NCBI GenBank assembly: GCA_963930655.1
Contig: OZ005611.1
Span: 8,067,501 to 8,131,500, forward strand
Reading direction: 5' to 3'
DNA from: Myrica gale
Lineage: Eukaryota > Streptophyta > Magnoliopsida > Fagales > Myricaceae
DNA length: 64,000 nucleotides
Shown here: one piece after another, positions 26,775-40,512 of the stretch
How positions within the stretch are numbered: position 1 is the stretch's first letter
Layout: each line of letters opens with the position of its first letter
Notes under the pieces: model-generated
What the model was told of the DNA's origin: nothing
Seen by the model: the letters and a program-made list of their open reading frames with translations, nothing else
Databases searched by the model: none
Made by a program: the position numbers and the translations under genes

Positions 26775-27861
26775 CCCCTCTAATTTGCAGCACCGCAGGT
26801 AGTAATTACTGTAAAATTGTAATAATGCTGGATATGAATGCATGAACAAGAAAACTCTGGGTCTATTCTTAACGGACAAGTTTAAACCCAGCCATTGGCC
26901 TAAAAAGTATTCTATGATAGTTCGTGTTCGTGTTTTGAGCATCAGTACAGCACTAGCCCAACCATCAGACTGACCAACAATATTTTAGTCATACGGTCTA
27001 AATCCTTTTTGGAACCTTAAATTAAAGGACGGCGCTGATCAAAGTTGAACGCTCTCTATCTTTTTTGCTTGACAGAAGCGAGTCCATTGATCGGCTTTGC
27101 AGTCAACGTCATTGTCAATTCCGGAACTGATGATAGAGCGGATGCGTAGGGAGAAAATCTCAATAGCTTCTGCATATATTCTTGGTGGACCAGAAAGGGC
27201 GGCGATTGCTTATGATAAAACATAAGGGGGTGATTATATTCCACATGACACGTTAGCCATAGATAACATTGTGTAGACGGCATAATTGTTAATTCGGTGT
27301 TTTACCAAAAACTCTGTCGGTGACAGGCGACTCATCCCCTTCGTTTCAAGTCGTAAATACTTCGTGAGGGAGATGAAGATGGTGGACGCGTAAAGAAGGG
27401 AGGGGTGTGAGTCCCGGTGGTGGGTGTCGAATGGCAGACGACAAAAGGAGTGGGGCAATAAAAATGGAGAAAATTAAATCACATAATGCTAAAGACCAGT
27501 GAAGAACAAATGAGGAAAGAGACGGGTGGAGGATGAAGCCGAAGAAGCTACTCCCGTCCCGTGTAAGAAAAGTTCTCTTCCCCGGGCCCCCTGTGACTTG
27601 TGAGCACACCCCTGCCTTTCTGTGCGTCCACGTGGGTAAAATGAAAGAAAGGAAAGACGAAAAACAACTTAAAGCCGCGAACAGAACACATCCACGTGAC
27701 GGCTGCTTAATTCGAAATTCAGTTAAAAATATTGGAAACCACTCGTTCTCGCCGGTCTCCGATCTTCCTTGTCTCTCTTCAGTCTTCCCCACTTCCGTTG
27801 CTTCTCTTTTTCTTTTCGTTTGAATTTGATTAGGCAGCCCGTTACAGCAGAAAACCGAAAA
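26775..27861. other. Upstream region of MATE copy 2
   Basis: Sequence at 27181-27300 resembles the upstream DNA of receptor-kinase copy 1. Sequence at 27010-27100 resembles 34300-34370 upstream of MATE copy 3. Nearer the gene, AAACCACTCG followed by a CCGGTCTC-containing CT-rich leader (27739-27800) is shared with copy 3 at 35174-35235, so promoter and leader were part of the duplicated unit. I see no clear TATA box. Confidence 0.55.
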
Positions 27862-30800
27862 ATGCAACTCCAAACCCTAACAGCTCGCCCTCCTCACAAC
27901 CCTCTCTTCCAAAACCCTACTCAAAAACCACTTTCCCTTTTCCCTCGCTTTCACGTCCCTCTTTTACCTTCGAATTTATCGCTAAATTCGACGCCGAGAT
28001 ATTGTTGCAATCGGACAAGAATCCCTTGCATTAACCCTTCCCAAGAACTTATCTACAATGACCCCGGAATCTCGGGCGAAGATGATGGTATTACGGCTTC
28101 GGCTTCGGCTTCCGAGCAATGGTTGGAGGTTGAGGGGGTGGGATCGGGGATCGAAGAGAGTCAGAGACAGAGGATATGGAGTCAAATGAAGGAGATTGTG
28201 AAGTTCACGGGGCCCGCCACGGGGCTCTGGATTTGCGGGCCCTTGATGAGTCTGATTGACACCGCGGTTATCGGTCAGGGTAGCTCAATTGAGCTCGCTG
28301 CTTTAGGTACTGTATTCTCCTGAATATTCTACTATTGAATTAATACCCTGTTTGGATGCTTCGAAGAGGTTGGAAAAGAAATTATTTTCACTTAACAGAA
28401 AGAGCAACTTTTGCTCCCCCGTACCTTTAAGTACCACCTCTCTCTCTCTCTCTCGTGCGCTTTGTTAAATGCTTTTCCTGAGTCAATTATATGGCGGGCG
28501 ATACATTAATCATTCAGTTCAGTGATGCATAATGTTATCGTGTCAGGTCCAGGAACAGTTATATGCGATTACGCGAGTTATGTGTTCATGTTCCTCTCTA
28601 TTGCTACTTCAAATATTGTTGCTACTTCCTTAGCCAGAAAGGTTAGTTTCTTTAACAGTTTGGCCTTTGTTATATTATGGTAGCAGCATGCTCAAATGTG
28701 CTGCCTTTCACTTTTGACAAGCGACAGTATGGTGTTTGAGATTCGGAAATGGCCAATTTCTCTTTGTGTTTCTAATTTCTGCCCCTTTTCCACCCTTTTT
28801 GACCATATGGGATTGGTGCAGGATAAAAATGAAGTGCAGCATCACATATCTAACTTGCTCTTTGTTGGGCTAACTTGTGGCTGCTTTATGCTTTTGGTAA
28901 CGAAGTTCTTTGGTTCATGGGCACTAACTGGTAAGAAAGATTGTAGCAGCTTTTGGTTATTTCGTAACTGAATTTTTGATTGATTGGGGTAGTCAGTGGC
29001 TTTGTGCTTCTCACCGCGTAATGCATAACACAACTGGTTACTGTGATAAATTGACTACTTTCACTTTTGCAGCTTTTACAGGGCCAAAGAATGCGCATGT
29101 TGTACCTGCGGCAAACACATATATTCAGGTATCATGTGTTTCCAATATACTCTGAGGATTTCCACCTATTCCTCTCATGCAGATTTTCTTCCTTTCTAAC
29201 TGCTGGAACTATAAAGCCAAGTTATAGAAAGGAAAGGAGAAGAATAAAAGTTGAATAAAATAAAAATAGGATGAAAGCCCTCCCATTCTGTGGTTGTTCT
29301 GGCTGCATGATCTGCTACACATAATCTTCTCCTCCACTTGATTTGTTTAAATGTATATTTTGTGATTGTAGATTCGAGGCTTGGCGTGGCCAGCACTTCT
29401 CGTCGGATGGGTTGCTCAGAGTGCAAGGTTCTGATGTCTTACATCTTGTCCCTTAATTTTATCTGCTGAATGGGCTCACTGTTTTTTTTATTTCATGCAC
29501 CGCAGTGTGCGTTAGCTATGATAGAAATAATTGACAAATTTTGACAAATCTGCAATGCCTTGGTCACTGCTACGTGCACCCTTTTACACACTTCTGACGG
29601 CAACACAATCTTTTTCATTTGTGTTTGTGAATATTCTTTAACTTGGTGTTTCATTATGATACCACAATAGAATTGCCCATCTTGAACGAGACATTGGAAC
29701 ATTTGCTACTTCATTGAGTTTTTATCTGATATTGTCTTCCATTTCCAGTCTAGGCATGAAAGATTCCTGGGGACCATTGAAGGCTTTGGCAGCTGCCAGT
29801 GCAGTAAATGCCTTTGGTGATATAGTCCTGTGCACCTTCTTAGGCTATGGTATCGCTGGTGCTGCATGGGCTACATTGGCCTCACAGGTGTGCTCAATGA
29901 AGATTTTAATATTGATTTCAGACAGGTTGAATATGATCTGTATTGTGTACTGATTGATTCATTCTCAATAGTCAATGTAGCTAAGTAGATTTGCACTTAT
30001 GTTCTTTTTCATTGCCACTCACCAGCATTCATGCCAGGTCATTGCAGGTTATATGATGATTGAAGCTCTGAACAAGAAAGGATATAACGCATTTGCCATC
30101 TCTGTTCCATCACCTGATGAACTTTTGACAATACTTGGGCTTGCTGCCCCAGTGTTTGTAACAATGATGTCAAAGGTTACATAATAGTATTGCACAATTA
30201 CTTAGCTGTATCTAATTCTCTATGCAATCTTTATTTTTTCATCTGAGATATATCCATGATTTAGGTGGCTTTCTATACTCTCCTTACATATTTTGCTACA
30301 TCCATGGGCACACACACTATGGCTGGTCACCAGGTTAGTTTTGCTCACACTTGTAATTTTAGTTAACAAATTCCATACACAGCTTATCTTTTGAAAACTG
30401 ATGGCCCTTTGCGTTGATAATTCTAGGTCATGGTTCAAACATTCTGCATGTGTACTGTATGGGGTGAACCTCTATCTCAGACTGCACAGTCGTTTATGCC
30501 TGAATTAATCTATGGAGTTCAACGAAATTTGGAGAAGGTTGGTGATGGTCATCTTATGATGCAACAGCCTTATACCTTGTTTGCATCAAATGCTTTCACA
30601 CTCATGTTCTACTTTTACATCTTATTCCCTGAACAACATAATTCCCAATTCTCTCTCTCATTTGATGGTATTGATGCCCAATCTTCTATCTCTACATTGA
30701 CTTGTGTTTGTAGAAAGTTTTCTGAGTGCTTATTCAAATAAAACAGGCTCAAAGGCTGCTAAAGTCACTTGTCATCATTGGAGCAATACTTGGATTGCTA

Positions 30801-33756
30801 TTAGGGATTATTGGAACATCTGTTCCGTGGTTGTTCCCCAGAATCTTTACACATGATCAGAATGTCATACAGGAGGTTAGTGCTCACCTTTCGAGTTTGT
30901 CGGTTGTGAGTAATATCAGTCTTTCTAAAATCGTTGGAGCTGTGCCACATTTTGCTTGAACATATTGCAGGTTGTGAGAATTGCTTTTTGCTGAATTGTC
31001 AACCTTTTAGGGATATTAAATTTTAATCTCCAAGTGTCAATCGGGAGATTTAGAGGCCATTTAAGGTGCTTTATCATTTGAAATGGCTTGGAGAGACAAA
31101 TAAATCTAATATATCTAAATTAAGAGATAAATATACTTTGGTTGTGTTTGAGTGATAAAATTTTGGGAAGGTTAAAATTTTAGTGTATTGGATTTGGTGA
31201 AAAAGTGAAGAGATAGATGATTTTTAATATTTATTATAGTGAAAAGTAATGATATGATGGAGGGAGAGAGATTATATTGTAATTTTTTATTGTGTTAAAA
31301 TTTTAGGAAGTGTAAAATTTTGGATAACAAACTTAGCCTTTGTTCCCTCTAACTATAGGGATCTTAACACTTTGCATGCCCAATTATTATTTTAGTCACA
31401 TTGCACTTACTAACTATTGATTTTAGATACTTTCACCCTCCGTTAAAATGTTCCATCAATTTTGATAAGAATTGATATTTTGACATCTAAAATTACGATT
31501 TTACCCTTATTAAAATAGTCACTGTCACAAAATTATGGGGATAAGATTGTTATTTTGCATACCAAAAAATCATTTTCTGTTCAAATTGACAAAAAAATTT
31601 AATTGAGAGTGCAAAGTGCCTGAAATTAATAGTTATTGGGCGCAATGTGACAAAAATAATAAATTGGGATATAAAATGTCAAGGCCCACATGGTTGTTAG
31701 GTGTAAAGTGTATTTATCCCTTTAATTAAATATCTATTGTCGTTTATGTACATTTGGACAGATAGTTGTATCCGTGCTGTATTGTTGGTATCTTATGTCC
31801 TATATCTCCCACCAGACTTACATTATATATCTTATTTCCGTTTTTACCTGAAGAAAGGGGAAATTAATTAAGGTGTAGATATTATACGGGAAATGTATGC
31901 ACGTTCATAATCTTATTCAGATAAACAAAGAAGATCTCATATGATTCTTCTTGATAAGTTATCTTGTTGCCTTACAGATGCACAAAGTTCTGATTCCATA
32001 CTTTCTTGCATTAGCTGTCACACCCCCAACCCACAGCCTTGAGGGAACATTGCTGGTAAGCTTGGTTTTACTTCAAGGTGAAGGTTCCGTCATGGTTTCC
32101 TGTGATTCTTACCTGGCATGTCACGTGCATATTTTGGACCATTCCTTGGTGAAACTTGATATAAGCGTCATCTCTATTTTGGGCTCCAGTAATTTAGTAG
32201 ATTGACTAGGGTTTTGAAACAACAGAGAATCACGCCAGACCACTGTTTCTTGAAGCTAGCAAGTTGTTAGAATGTTTATTTGGTGGCTACCAGGGTTCAG
32301 ATTGTCATGGAGAAGAGTGTAATTGAGTTTGCAAAATAGAGATATTCTAAATCTGCCATAACACATGAAATGCCACGATACAAAAATGTGAATCAATAAG
32401 TTCCATTTTAACTCTAAGCTACGTGCAATAAGAGCTTGGGAAGCATATAGCCTATAGATAGGTCTTGCTTCAGCCAGACATCAGCTAATGGCCTCTCACA
32501 TATTTTTGGTTCAAATATGGATGAGGAATGGAAGGCTACCTTCATAGACTTGGATTTTCTGTTTTCTCATGATTAAAACAGTCACTAGATTATGAGTTCA
32601 TAAAAAGATCCAGTTTATGCTCCTTGGTTTTAGTCATGTCATCTTCATTACTTACTGTGTTCCAGGAGACCTACCCTTCCTTGTGTCTTGGCAAGAAATA
32701 AATTTGGGTTAGACCGTGCCCTTTGGGAGCTTGAGCTTACTACCCAGGTGGTGTTCAGTGACAGCTACTTTTCATATTAAAGGGTTGCATATGCACGATG
32801 AGGCAGTCCTTTGGAGATCAAATATGTGAACCACAAATAAAAAGAAGAAAAGGGGGAAAATAGAGAGACAGACAGAGAAAGAGAAGAAGATCAGTGTGGC
32901 TCTTACTCTTTGTTCTTGTTGAAGGCGTTTGTGCTCCCCATTATCTTGTATTCAAGAGGTGTTTCTATCAGAAACAAACAAGTTCTTCACACAAAAATTT
33001 CTTCACAATAAACAAGACCCAGTTGTCCTGCCTTTATATCGTGATCTCATGTTGTGGTCAGGAATTCTGTACCACTGGAATGTCTGATGAGCGTTAATTT
33101 GGTTGCATTGCATTTCCTGCTCAACGCAATAGATAATATAGCTTAATTTTGTAGTTCTGGATGGTCAAAACAAAGCACAATGTCACCTTTTTTTTCTTTT
33201 TCACCTATGTGATGGCATAATTTGCCTGAAATTTGACTACTGGGGACCCATGCGGTTCATGTTGTTCGAGTGTATTTAACTATATTTCTTTTACTCATAT
33301 AAGAATATAGACATTTCCATACCCTGATATTAAATTGTCTGCTTTGTTTCTGCAGGCTGGACGGGATCTTAGATTTATTAGCTTGTCAATGGGCGGATGC
33401 TTTTCTATGGGTGTACTTCTCCTGCTGGTACAAATATCTTCATGCTCTTCTTTTGTGTCCTTTTTCACATGTTATCTCATTGACAAGTCCCTCCTGTCTA
33501 ACTTTTCATCCAGCTTGTAAACAGTAGAGGATATGGTCTGCCTGGCTTCTGGTTCGCACTTGTAGGATTTCAGTGGGTAAGAATAACATCCTTGCATGTG
33601 TGCAAAGACTATCTGAACTTATTCCGTAGTCCCCTAACCCATTTCTTTTTTCAGGCTCGATTTTTTCTCGCTCTTCGACGCCTTCTTTCTCCAAATGGCA
33701 TACTTTACTCTGAAGATTTAAGTCGATATAAAGGGGAAAAGCTAAGGGCTACCTAG
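27862..33756 (+). CDS. Plastid MATE transporter, DTX46/EDS5-like, copy 2
   Basis: Fourteen exons give 553 aa: 27862-28306, 28547-28641, 28822-28930, 29073-29128, 29372-29427, 29749-29887, 30038-30175, 30265-30333, 30427-30537, 30747-30875, 31978-32055, 33356-33427, 33514-33576, 33655-33756. All phases fit. The N-terminus is Pro/Ser/Arg-rich and acid-poor for about 50 residues, as in transit peptides, then an acidic linker leads to the MATE domain beginning with [20 protein letters not shown]. Asp133 (codon 28258-28260) in [10 protein letters not shown] is kept. Intron 10 is enlarged to 1.1 kb by two MITE-type insertions and intron 11 is 1.3 kb. Closest relative in the window is copy 3, with which it shares even 3' flanking sequence. 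Confidence 0.94.
31142..31340. mobile_element. AT-rich MITE in MATE copy 2 intron 10
   Basis: About 200 bp with imperfect inverted ends (GGTTGTGTTTGAGTGATAAAA at the left, GATAACAAACTTAGCC at the right). Similar AT-rich elements occur at 49670-49800, 50427-50605, 33893-34102 and, inverted, 60085-60250 and 61018-61195. Boundaries are approximate. Confidence 0.5.
31356..31722. mobile_element. Foldback element in MATE copy 2 intron 10
   Basis: The two halves are imperfect inverted repeats (AGTCACATTGCACTTACTAA on the left, reverse complement of TTATTGGGCGCAATGTGAC on the right), and the right end is GTGTATTTATCCC. The termini and repeated phrases relate it to the better preserved foldback element at 52068-52459. 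Confidence 0.65.
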
Positions 33757-35314
33757 TTTAGGAAAGTACTGAAAACTCAATTTGTCAAGAACCAAGTTGA
33801 ATGGTTGATGGTTCTGGCCTACAGGATTTTAGGAATTCCAGTGAAAATTCAACATCACAATATTGCCCTTGTGGCGAAATATTAAGGTGGTGTTTGTTTT
33901 GTAGAAATTTAGGATGGTGAAAATTTTGAGATATTGTAATTGGCGAAAAAATAAAGATATTTTATGGGAGTCGGTGAAAAAATAGAAAGAAAAAATTTAA
34001 ATAAATATTATAATAAAAAAATTATTCGGTGAAAAAGATAGATTATTTTTTAATCAGACATGAAATTTTTACACTAAGATTTTGGGAAACAAATGCCCTC
34101 CTAAATTGTCATTCTGTGCCTCGACGAGGCTAAAAGCAAAAGCAACATGCTGCCTTAAGCTCTGATATGTATGTACACCACGGCCAGCAAAAGCAACGTG
34201 TTGCCTGTTTTGAGCAGCCCAACTAACAGAGCCGACGCTATGGGATAATCACACACGACAAATCTTCCACGGAAACTTGAATCAAACACCAGTGCCCATC
34301 AAAGTTGAACACTCCTTGATGGACAGAAACAACCCATTGTGCTGACTGCTTACCGCCGTAAACTTTAATTACGTTGAATCTGAACTCTAATTAAATTGTG
34401 CAGTCTAGTGACTCTAGTCATTCCCCTTTCTCCTAATCCTAGCTGGTGTAATTATTATTCACCTACCAGGAAAATGAAGCATATGAGAAAAAAAAAATAC
34501 AACTACAACTAAATACTTTGTAGACAGATTTTGCTTACTTAAAACACGTTCAACATGTGTTATACCCAACCTTTTTTCTTTTTGTTTATGGATTTTAAGA
34601 TAAATCAGTTGGACTGAATCTTTCTGTATTGGGTTCAGAACGGATTTAATTAAATTAAGAATTTACACTCATTCGCGAGATACAATTTATCTAAAAAAAA
34701 TCCATATTTTAATCCTTAAAAGTATAGTGCAGGAGTTCACCTAATTATTTTTTACGTACACATAAATTTTGAATATTAAAAAATGTCCAACTTCGTACTG
34801 CAGAACCAACCAGCTACTTTCAACCCTTACCAGAACTATGTGGACTTTAAAAAAAAATATAAAATCGGTCTATGTGCTATACGCAAAAATCGATTTAGTT
34901 CCCGTTATATGAAAAGTATAAATTTAGTCTTTATAATTCTATTTTTGTTTATTATTGATCTTTCGTCAACGACTGATTTTATCACTTTCTAAAATCACAC
35001 GGTATTACGGAGAATAAATCAATTTTTACCTGTACCAGGAGTGATTTTACCTTTATCCTTTGAGAACTATGAAGAATTACAAGTGTTAGGTAAATTTATT
35101 GGCCGTTGGCAAAGGAAAATTTACAACAGAAAGAGAAAATACAAAGAAGGAAAAAGCAGTATTGTAAACAGTAAACCACTCGCTCTCTCCGGTCTCTGCT
35201 TCACCTGTGATTCTTTCTTCCTCGTCTCTTTCCTCAGTCTTCCCAGCTTCCTTTCTTCTTCCTTTCTTTTATTGTCAGATTTTCTCAATACGCCCATTTC
35301 CATCGGAAAGGAAA
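33757..35314. other. Spacer between MATE copies 2 and 3
   Basis: A MITE of about 210 bp lies at 33893-34102 (AGGTGGTGTTTGTTT at the left, AAACAAATGCCCTCC at the right). Just after it, 34110-34190 is clearly similar to 40549-40620 behind copy 3, so the duplication includes 3' flanking DNA. The rest, up to the CT-rich leader of copy 3, holds no gene. Confidence 0.6.
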
Positions 35315-38300
35315 ATGCAATTCAAAACCCTAATAACTCGCCCTTCTCTAATCCCTCCCCTCCAATACTCTACTCAAAGACCACTATCCATTTTCCCGCG
35401 CTTTCACGTCCCTCTTTTCCCTCCCAATTTATCGCTCACTTCGACGCCGAAAAATCGTCTCAATCGGACTATAACCACTTGCATTAGCCCTGCCCAAGAA
35501 CTAATCGACAATGACCCCGGAATCTCCGGCGGAAATGATGAGGGTACCGTTACGGTTTCCGAACAAGTGTTGGAGGCCGAGGGAGAGGGATCGGAGAGTG
35601 AAGAGAGACAGACTATATGGAATCAAATGAAGGAGATTGTAAAGTTCTCGGGGCCGGCCACGGGCCTCTGGATTTGCGGGCCGTTGATGAGTCTAATTGA
35701 CACTGCGGTCATCGGTCAGGGTAGCTCAATTGAGCTCGCTGCTTTAGGTATTGTATGCTCTTGGAACATTGCACCGTACCAATCAAAAAATTTCAGCATC
35801 TTCACTTGAGAGAAAGAGGAACTTCGGCTAAACTGTACATCCACTAATTACTTAATTTTGTGTATGTGCGCGCGCGAGTGCTGTCAAATGCCTTTCCTGA
35901 GTCAATCAGATGGCAGGTGTTATATTATTTCTATAGTTGAGCGGTGGATAATTTAATTGTGACAGGCCCGGGAACAGTTTTATGCGATTACGCAAGTTAT
36001 GTGTTTATGTTCCTTTCGATTGCTACTTCGAATATGGTTGCTACAGCCCTTGCCAGAAAGGTCCGTTTCTTTAACAGTTGGAAGGCCTTTGTTGCATTTA
36101 TGGTAGCAGCATTTTAGATGTGCTACTTTTCACTGTTGATATTTAACACTGTGATGCTAGATAATGACTAATGACAATTTCTCTTCGCTCTTCCATGTTC
36201 TACGTGGTCTTTTTCTTCTTCTTTTTTTGCTCTCCCTTTTTGACAGTATGGCATTGTTGCAGGATAAAAATGAAGTGCAGCATCACATATCTAACTTGCT
36301 CTTTGTTGGGTTCACTTGTGGCTGCTTGATGCTTTTGTTAACAAAGTTCTTTGGTTCATGGGCAGTAACCGGTAATAAAGATTGGTGCAGTTTTTGGTTA
36401 TTTCTAGACTGAGTGTTTGATTGTCTTTGGGTGGTCAGTAGTTGTATGCTTTTCAGCTCCTAATAGATGCCATAAACGTTTATTCTAGAGGAATTCCTCC
36501 AGACAATCAAATGATTTTCAAATTGGCTAATTTTGATTTTGCAGCTTTTACAGGTTCAAAGAATGCACACATTATTCCTGCTGCAAACACATATATTCAG
36601 GTACATTTTCTCTTGAAATCATTTGCTCTTTGTTGGGTTCACATTTTCTCTTGCTGCTAAACTGAAAGATCAAGTTAAGAAGGGAAAGGCAAACAAAATT
36701 GAATAAAATAGCATTAAAAAAAACTCCTTTTTTGGAAAAAAGACAGAAGAAAAGAAAAACATTTGCTTTCTAAGTAGTATACCTGAGAATGATCTTTGAG
36801 ATTAATTTGAGTACGGCTAATCAAGATGTTACTTGCGTGGAGTGTAATATATTATGGTTGCTGTTTGTACTTATCATGTATGTGATGACATCTGTGTACT
36901 GGCTTGCGGTAGCTTCAGTCTTTACTGATTGTCTTTGATAGACCATATAATGCGACCTAGAAGTTTGCTCATGAGCATTTGTTCATGAGAACAAATTTTT
37001 GTTGGATTCTGGCTGCATGATCTGCAATATCTAATGTTGTACTCCACTTGTTTCAATGAATCTTTTGCAATGGTAGATTCGAGGCTTAGCATGGCCTGCA
37101 ATACTTGTTGGATGGGTTGCTCAGAGTGCAAGGTACTCATGTCCTATATCTCTACTCTTATATAATCCTGTCACTGAGGTTTATTTTTTTACTCTTTCGC
37201 TTCAGTGCGGTTGTTCATACCTGTCCTTGACATGGTAATTCATGTATCTGTAAACTATGATAGAACTACCAGACAAATTTTACCAAATCTGAGATGCCTT
37301 AATCACTGTGACATGCACTTTCTTCCACACTTCCGGTTGTAACAAAATATGAGCACTTGGTGTTTGATTATGAGACGATTGATTTGCCCAGATAGAATGA
37401 GATATGGCCTGTTTACTGATATTGGAATATTTCATACTTCATTGGGTTTGTATCTGATATTCTCTTACATTTCCAGTCTTGGAATGAAAGATTCCTGGGG
37501 ACCATTGAAGGCTTTGGCAGCTGCCAGTGCTGTAAATGGCTTTGGTGATATAGTCCTGTGCAGCTTCTTAGGCTACGGTATTGCTGGTGCAGCATGGGCT
37601 ACAATGGCCTCACAGGTGTGCTGAATGAAAACTTTGTTATCAATTTCTCTCAGGTTGGACAGCGTACTTGCTGATTGACGCATTCTCAAGGTAGCCAAGC
37701 AGATACATACCTACATTTTTTTCATTGCCACTCACCAGCATTCATTCTAGGTCATCGCAGCTTATATGATGATTGAAGCTTTGAACAAGAAAGGATACAA
37801 AGCATTTGCAATCTCTGTTCCATCGCCTAGAGAACTTCTGACAATACTTGGCGTAGCTGCTCCAGTATTTGTAACAATGATGTCAAAGGTTGCATTATAG
37901 GATAACTCAGTTCTGTAGCTGTATCTGGTCTTGTGCGGTATTCTCTTTTCTAAATCTGCATTATTTGGATGACTTAGGTGGCTTTCTTTGCCCTCATCAC
38001 TTATTTTGCTACATCCATGGGCACAAACACCATGGCAGCTCACCAGGTTAGTCACTTGTAATTTTAGCTAACATCTCCCCTGCTTAGGCTACCAATCTTC
38101 TGAAAATGACAGCCATTTCCATTGGCAATTCACCTTTTCCTCTAGGTCATGTTCCAATCATTCCTCTCATGTACAGTGTGGGGGGAACCTCTATCTCAGA
38201 CTGCACAGTCATTTATGCCTGAGCTTCTATACGGAGTCCATCGAAAATTGGACAAGGTTAGTGTGACAGACATCTAATTTCTTGTCGCATCAGACACTGC

Positions 38301-40317
38301 TACAATCGCGTTTTATCACACGATCATGTTTTATCACATAATCATGTTTTATTGATGTATGATTTATGGAAAGTCCAAAGTCTCCGATTCTCTGTTTCTT
38401 TTGACCCATTGATGCCGCATCATCTATCTCTATTTTGACTTCTGTTTGTTGAAAGCTTTCTAATTGGTTAATTGCATAAAACAGGCTCGAATGCTGCTGA
38501 AGTCACTTGTCATCATTGGAGCAATACTTGGGTTATTATTGGGGATTATTGGAACATCTGTTCCTTGGTTTTTCCCCAGAATCTTTACACGTGATCAGAA
38601 TGTCATCCAGGAGGTTAGTTCTTACTTATTGAGTCGTCTGTAGTAAGTAGCATCAGTCTTTTAATCGCTTGACAGATTATCATATCTGAGTTATTTCATT
38701 GGCATCTTATGTGACATGTAAGAAGTCTGAAGTATATAATAAATATTTTTTGAGATACTAGTTAAAGGTAGATGAAACATCCACATTTATCTAATCGTGT
38801 GGTGATGACAGGGTGGATCTTTTCTGATTCTTCTTCATATTTTTCTTGTTTGTATATAGATGCGCAGAGTTTTGATTCCATTCTTTCTTGCACTAGCTGT
38901 CACACCCCCGACTCTCAGCCTTGAGGGAACATTGCTGGTATGCATGGTTTTGATTTCCATCATGATTTCTTCGAGTCTTATTCTGGCATGTCATGTACGT
39001 ATTTCTGGACTATAGCTTGGTGAAATTTGATATATGAGTCACGTCATGTAAGTATTGACTTAGAAATTTAATCTGTCTACATGCACTTCTATTGGAGTTT
39101 GGTTTTTGAGAATCTGTGGATCTAGGGTCTGGCATTTTAGAAGAAAGGGTTTTGAAACGACAGAGAATAAAGCCATAGCACTTTATCTTGAAGCGAACAG
39201 GTGATTGAATGTTCATTTGGTGGCTCCTAGGGTTTGGATTGGTAAAGAGAAGGGCATAATTTGAGGTTTCAACATAGAAAATAAAAAGAACTTACACAGC
39301 TCAAGAGGCCTCAATACTCAAAACACTAATATTTCATTGGTGAAAGTTTGAATTCTTTGAACATGATGAAGCACTTTCAAATAGATAGAAAGTAGAGAAC
39401 TTGGTAATTACATTAAAAGAACACTAATTCCATTAGACATTATAAAGTACTCTGAAGTGAACCAGCAAGAAGAGAGAGATATTTGGATTGTGGCTGCTCC
39501 TCTGTGCTTATGGTTTGTTATTATTATTACCAGAGGCATTTAAGCTCCCCACTGTCCTTGTAAGGTGTTTCTATCAAAACTGTAAATAAACAAGACCCTG
39601 ATGTCCGCACCTTTATATCATACTCTCACCTTTCATGGTTGAGAACTTCTGTACCACTGAGATTCGCTTAGGGAATCTTACTGTAGGAAGTGCATTGTCA
39701 AAAGGAAGCACAAGGTCACATTCTCATTGCTATATGATGGCATACAATGCTCGACTTATGAAACTTGTGCCCAAACCTGCTAGATGGCCTATGCTGGGCT
39801 GGGGGACCCACCCAGATCATGAACAAATTGATTTGCTGTACTGCAGTTACTCGGATAAGAATATGGAAAATTTTGTATTCAAATATTAAGATGTCTGTTT
39901 TGTGTGCCCCCAGGCTGGACGGGATCTTAAATTTATTTGCTTGTCAATGAGTGGATGCTTTTCTGCTGGCGCACTTCTCCTGCTGGTAGAAATCTGCTTC
40001 ATGCTCTTCTGGTGTTTTTTTTTTACACGCTTTTTCATTAACAAGACCTTCCAATGTTTCTTTTCTCCAGCTTGTAAGCAGTAGAGGATATGGTCTGTCT
40101 GGCTGCTGGTTTACACTTATAGGATTTCAATGGGTAAGAGTAACATTCCCTGCTTCATTTATGCAGATACTGTGAACGTGAACTTCTCTAACAGCATAGA
40201 AGTTTTCTTTTTCAGGCTCGATTTTTCCTCTCTCTTTGGCGCCTTCTCTCTCCGAATGGCGTACTTTACTCTGAAGATTTGAGTCTGTATAGATTGGAAA
40301 AACTGAGGGCTGCCTAG
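35315..40317 (+). CDS. Plastid MATE transporter, DTX46/EDS5-like, copy 3
   Basis: Fourteen exons give 549 aa: 35315-35747, 35966-36060, 36263-36371, 36545-36600, 37077-37132, 37477-37615, 37751-37888, 37978-38046, 38146-38256, 38485-38613, 38860-38937, 39914-39985, 40071-40133, 40216-40317. Splice sites and phases match the other copies. The N-terminal ~50 residues look like a transit peptide, followed by an acidic linker and the MATE domain. Asp129 (codon 35699-35701) is present in [11 protein letters not shown] 88-bp tandem duplication starts at the stop codon and covers the beginning of the 3' UTR. Introns as well as exons resemble copy 2, which points to a tandem duplication younger than the split from copy 1. 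Confidence 0.94.
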
Positions 40318-40488
40318 CTTAGGAATGCACATGAACATACTCCTAAATCAATATGTCAAGGACCAACTAATGGTTCTAGCCAACAGAATTTAGGAATTGG
40401 CCTAGCTTAGGAATGCACAAGGTACGCCTAAATCAGCATGTCACCAACTGATGGTTGTAGCCTACAGAATCTAGAAATTATAGGGAAA
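40313..40488 (+). repeat. Tandem duplication at the 3' end of MATE copy 3
   Basis: CCTAGCTTAGGAATGCAC occurs at 40313 and again at 40401, and the two ~88-bp units stay similar to about 40488 (both contain a CCAACTRATGGTT-like stretch). The first unit overlaps the stop codon. An (AT)n microsatellite follows at about 40495-40512. Confidence 0.75.
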
Positions 40489-40512
40489 AAAAAAATATAT
40501 ATATATATATAT

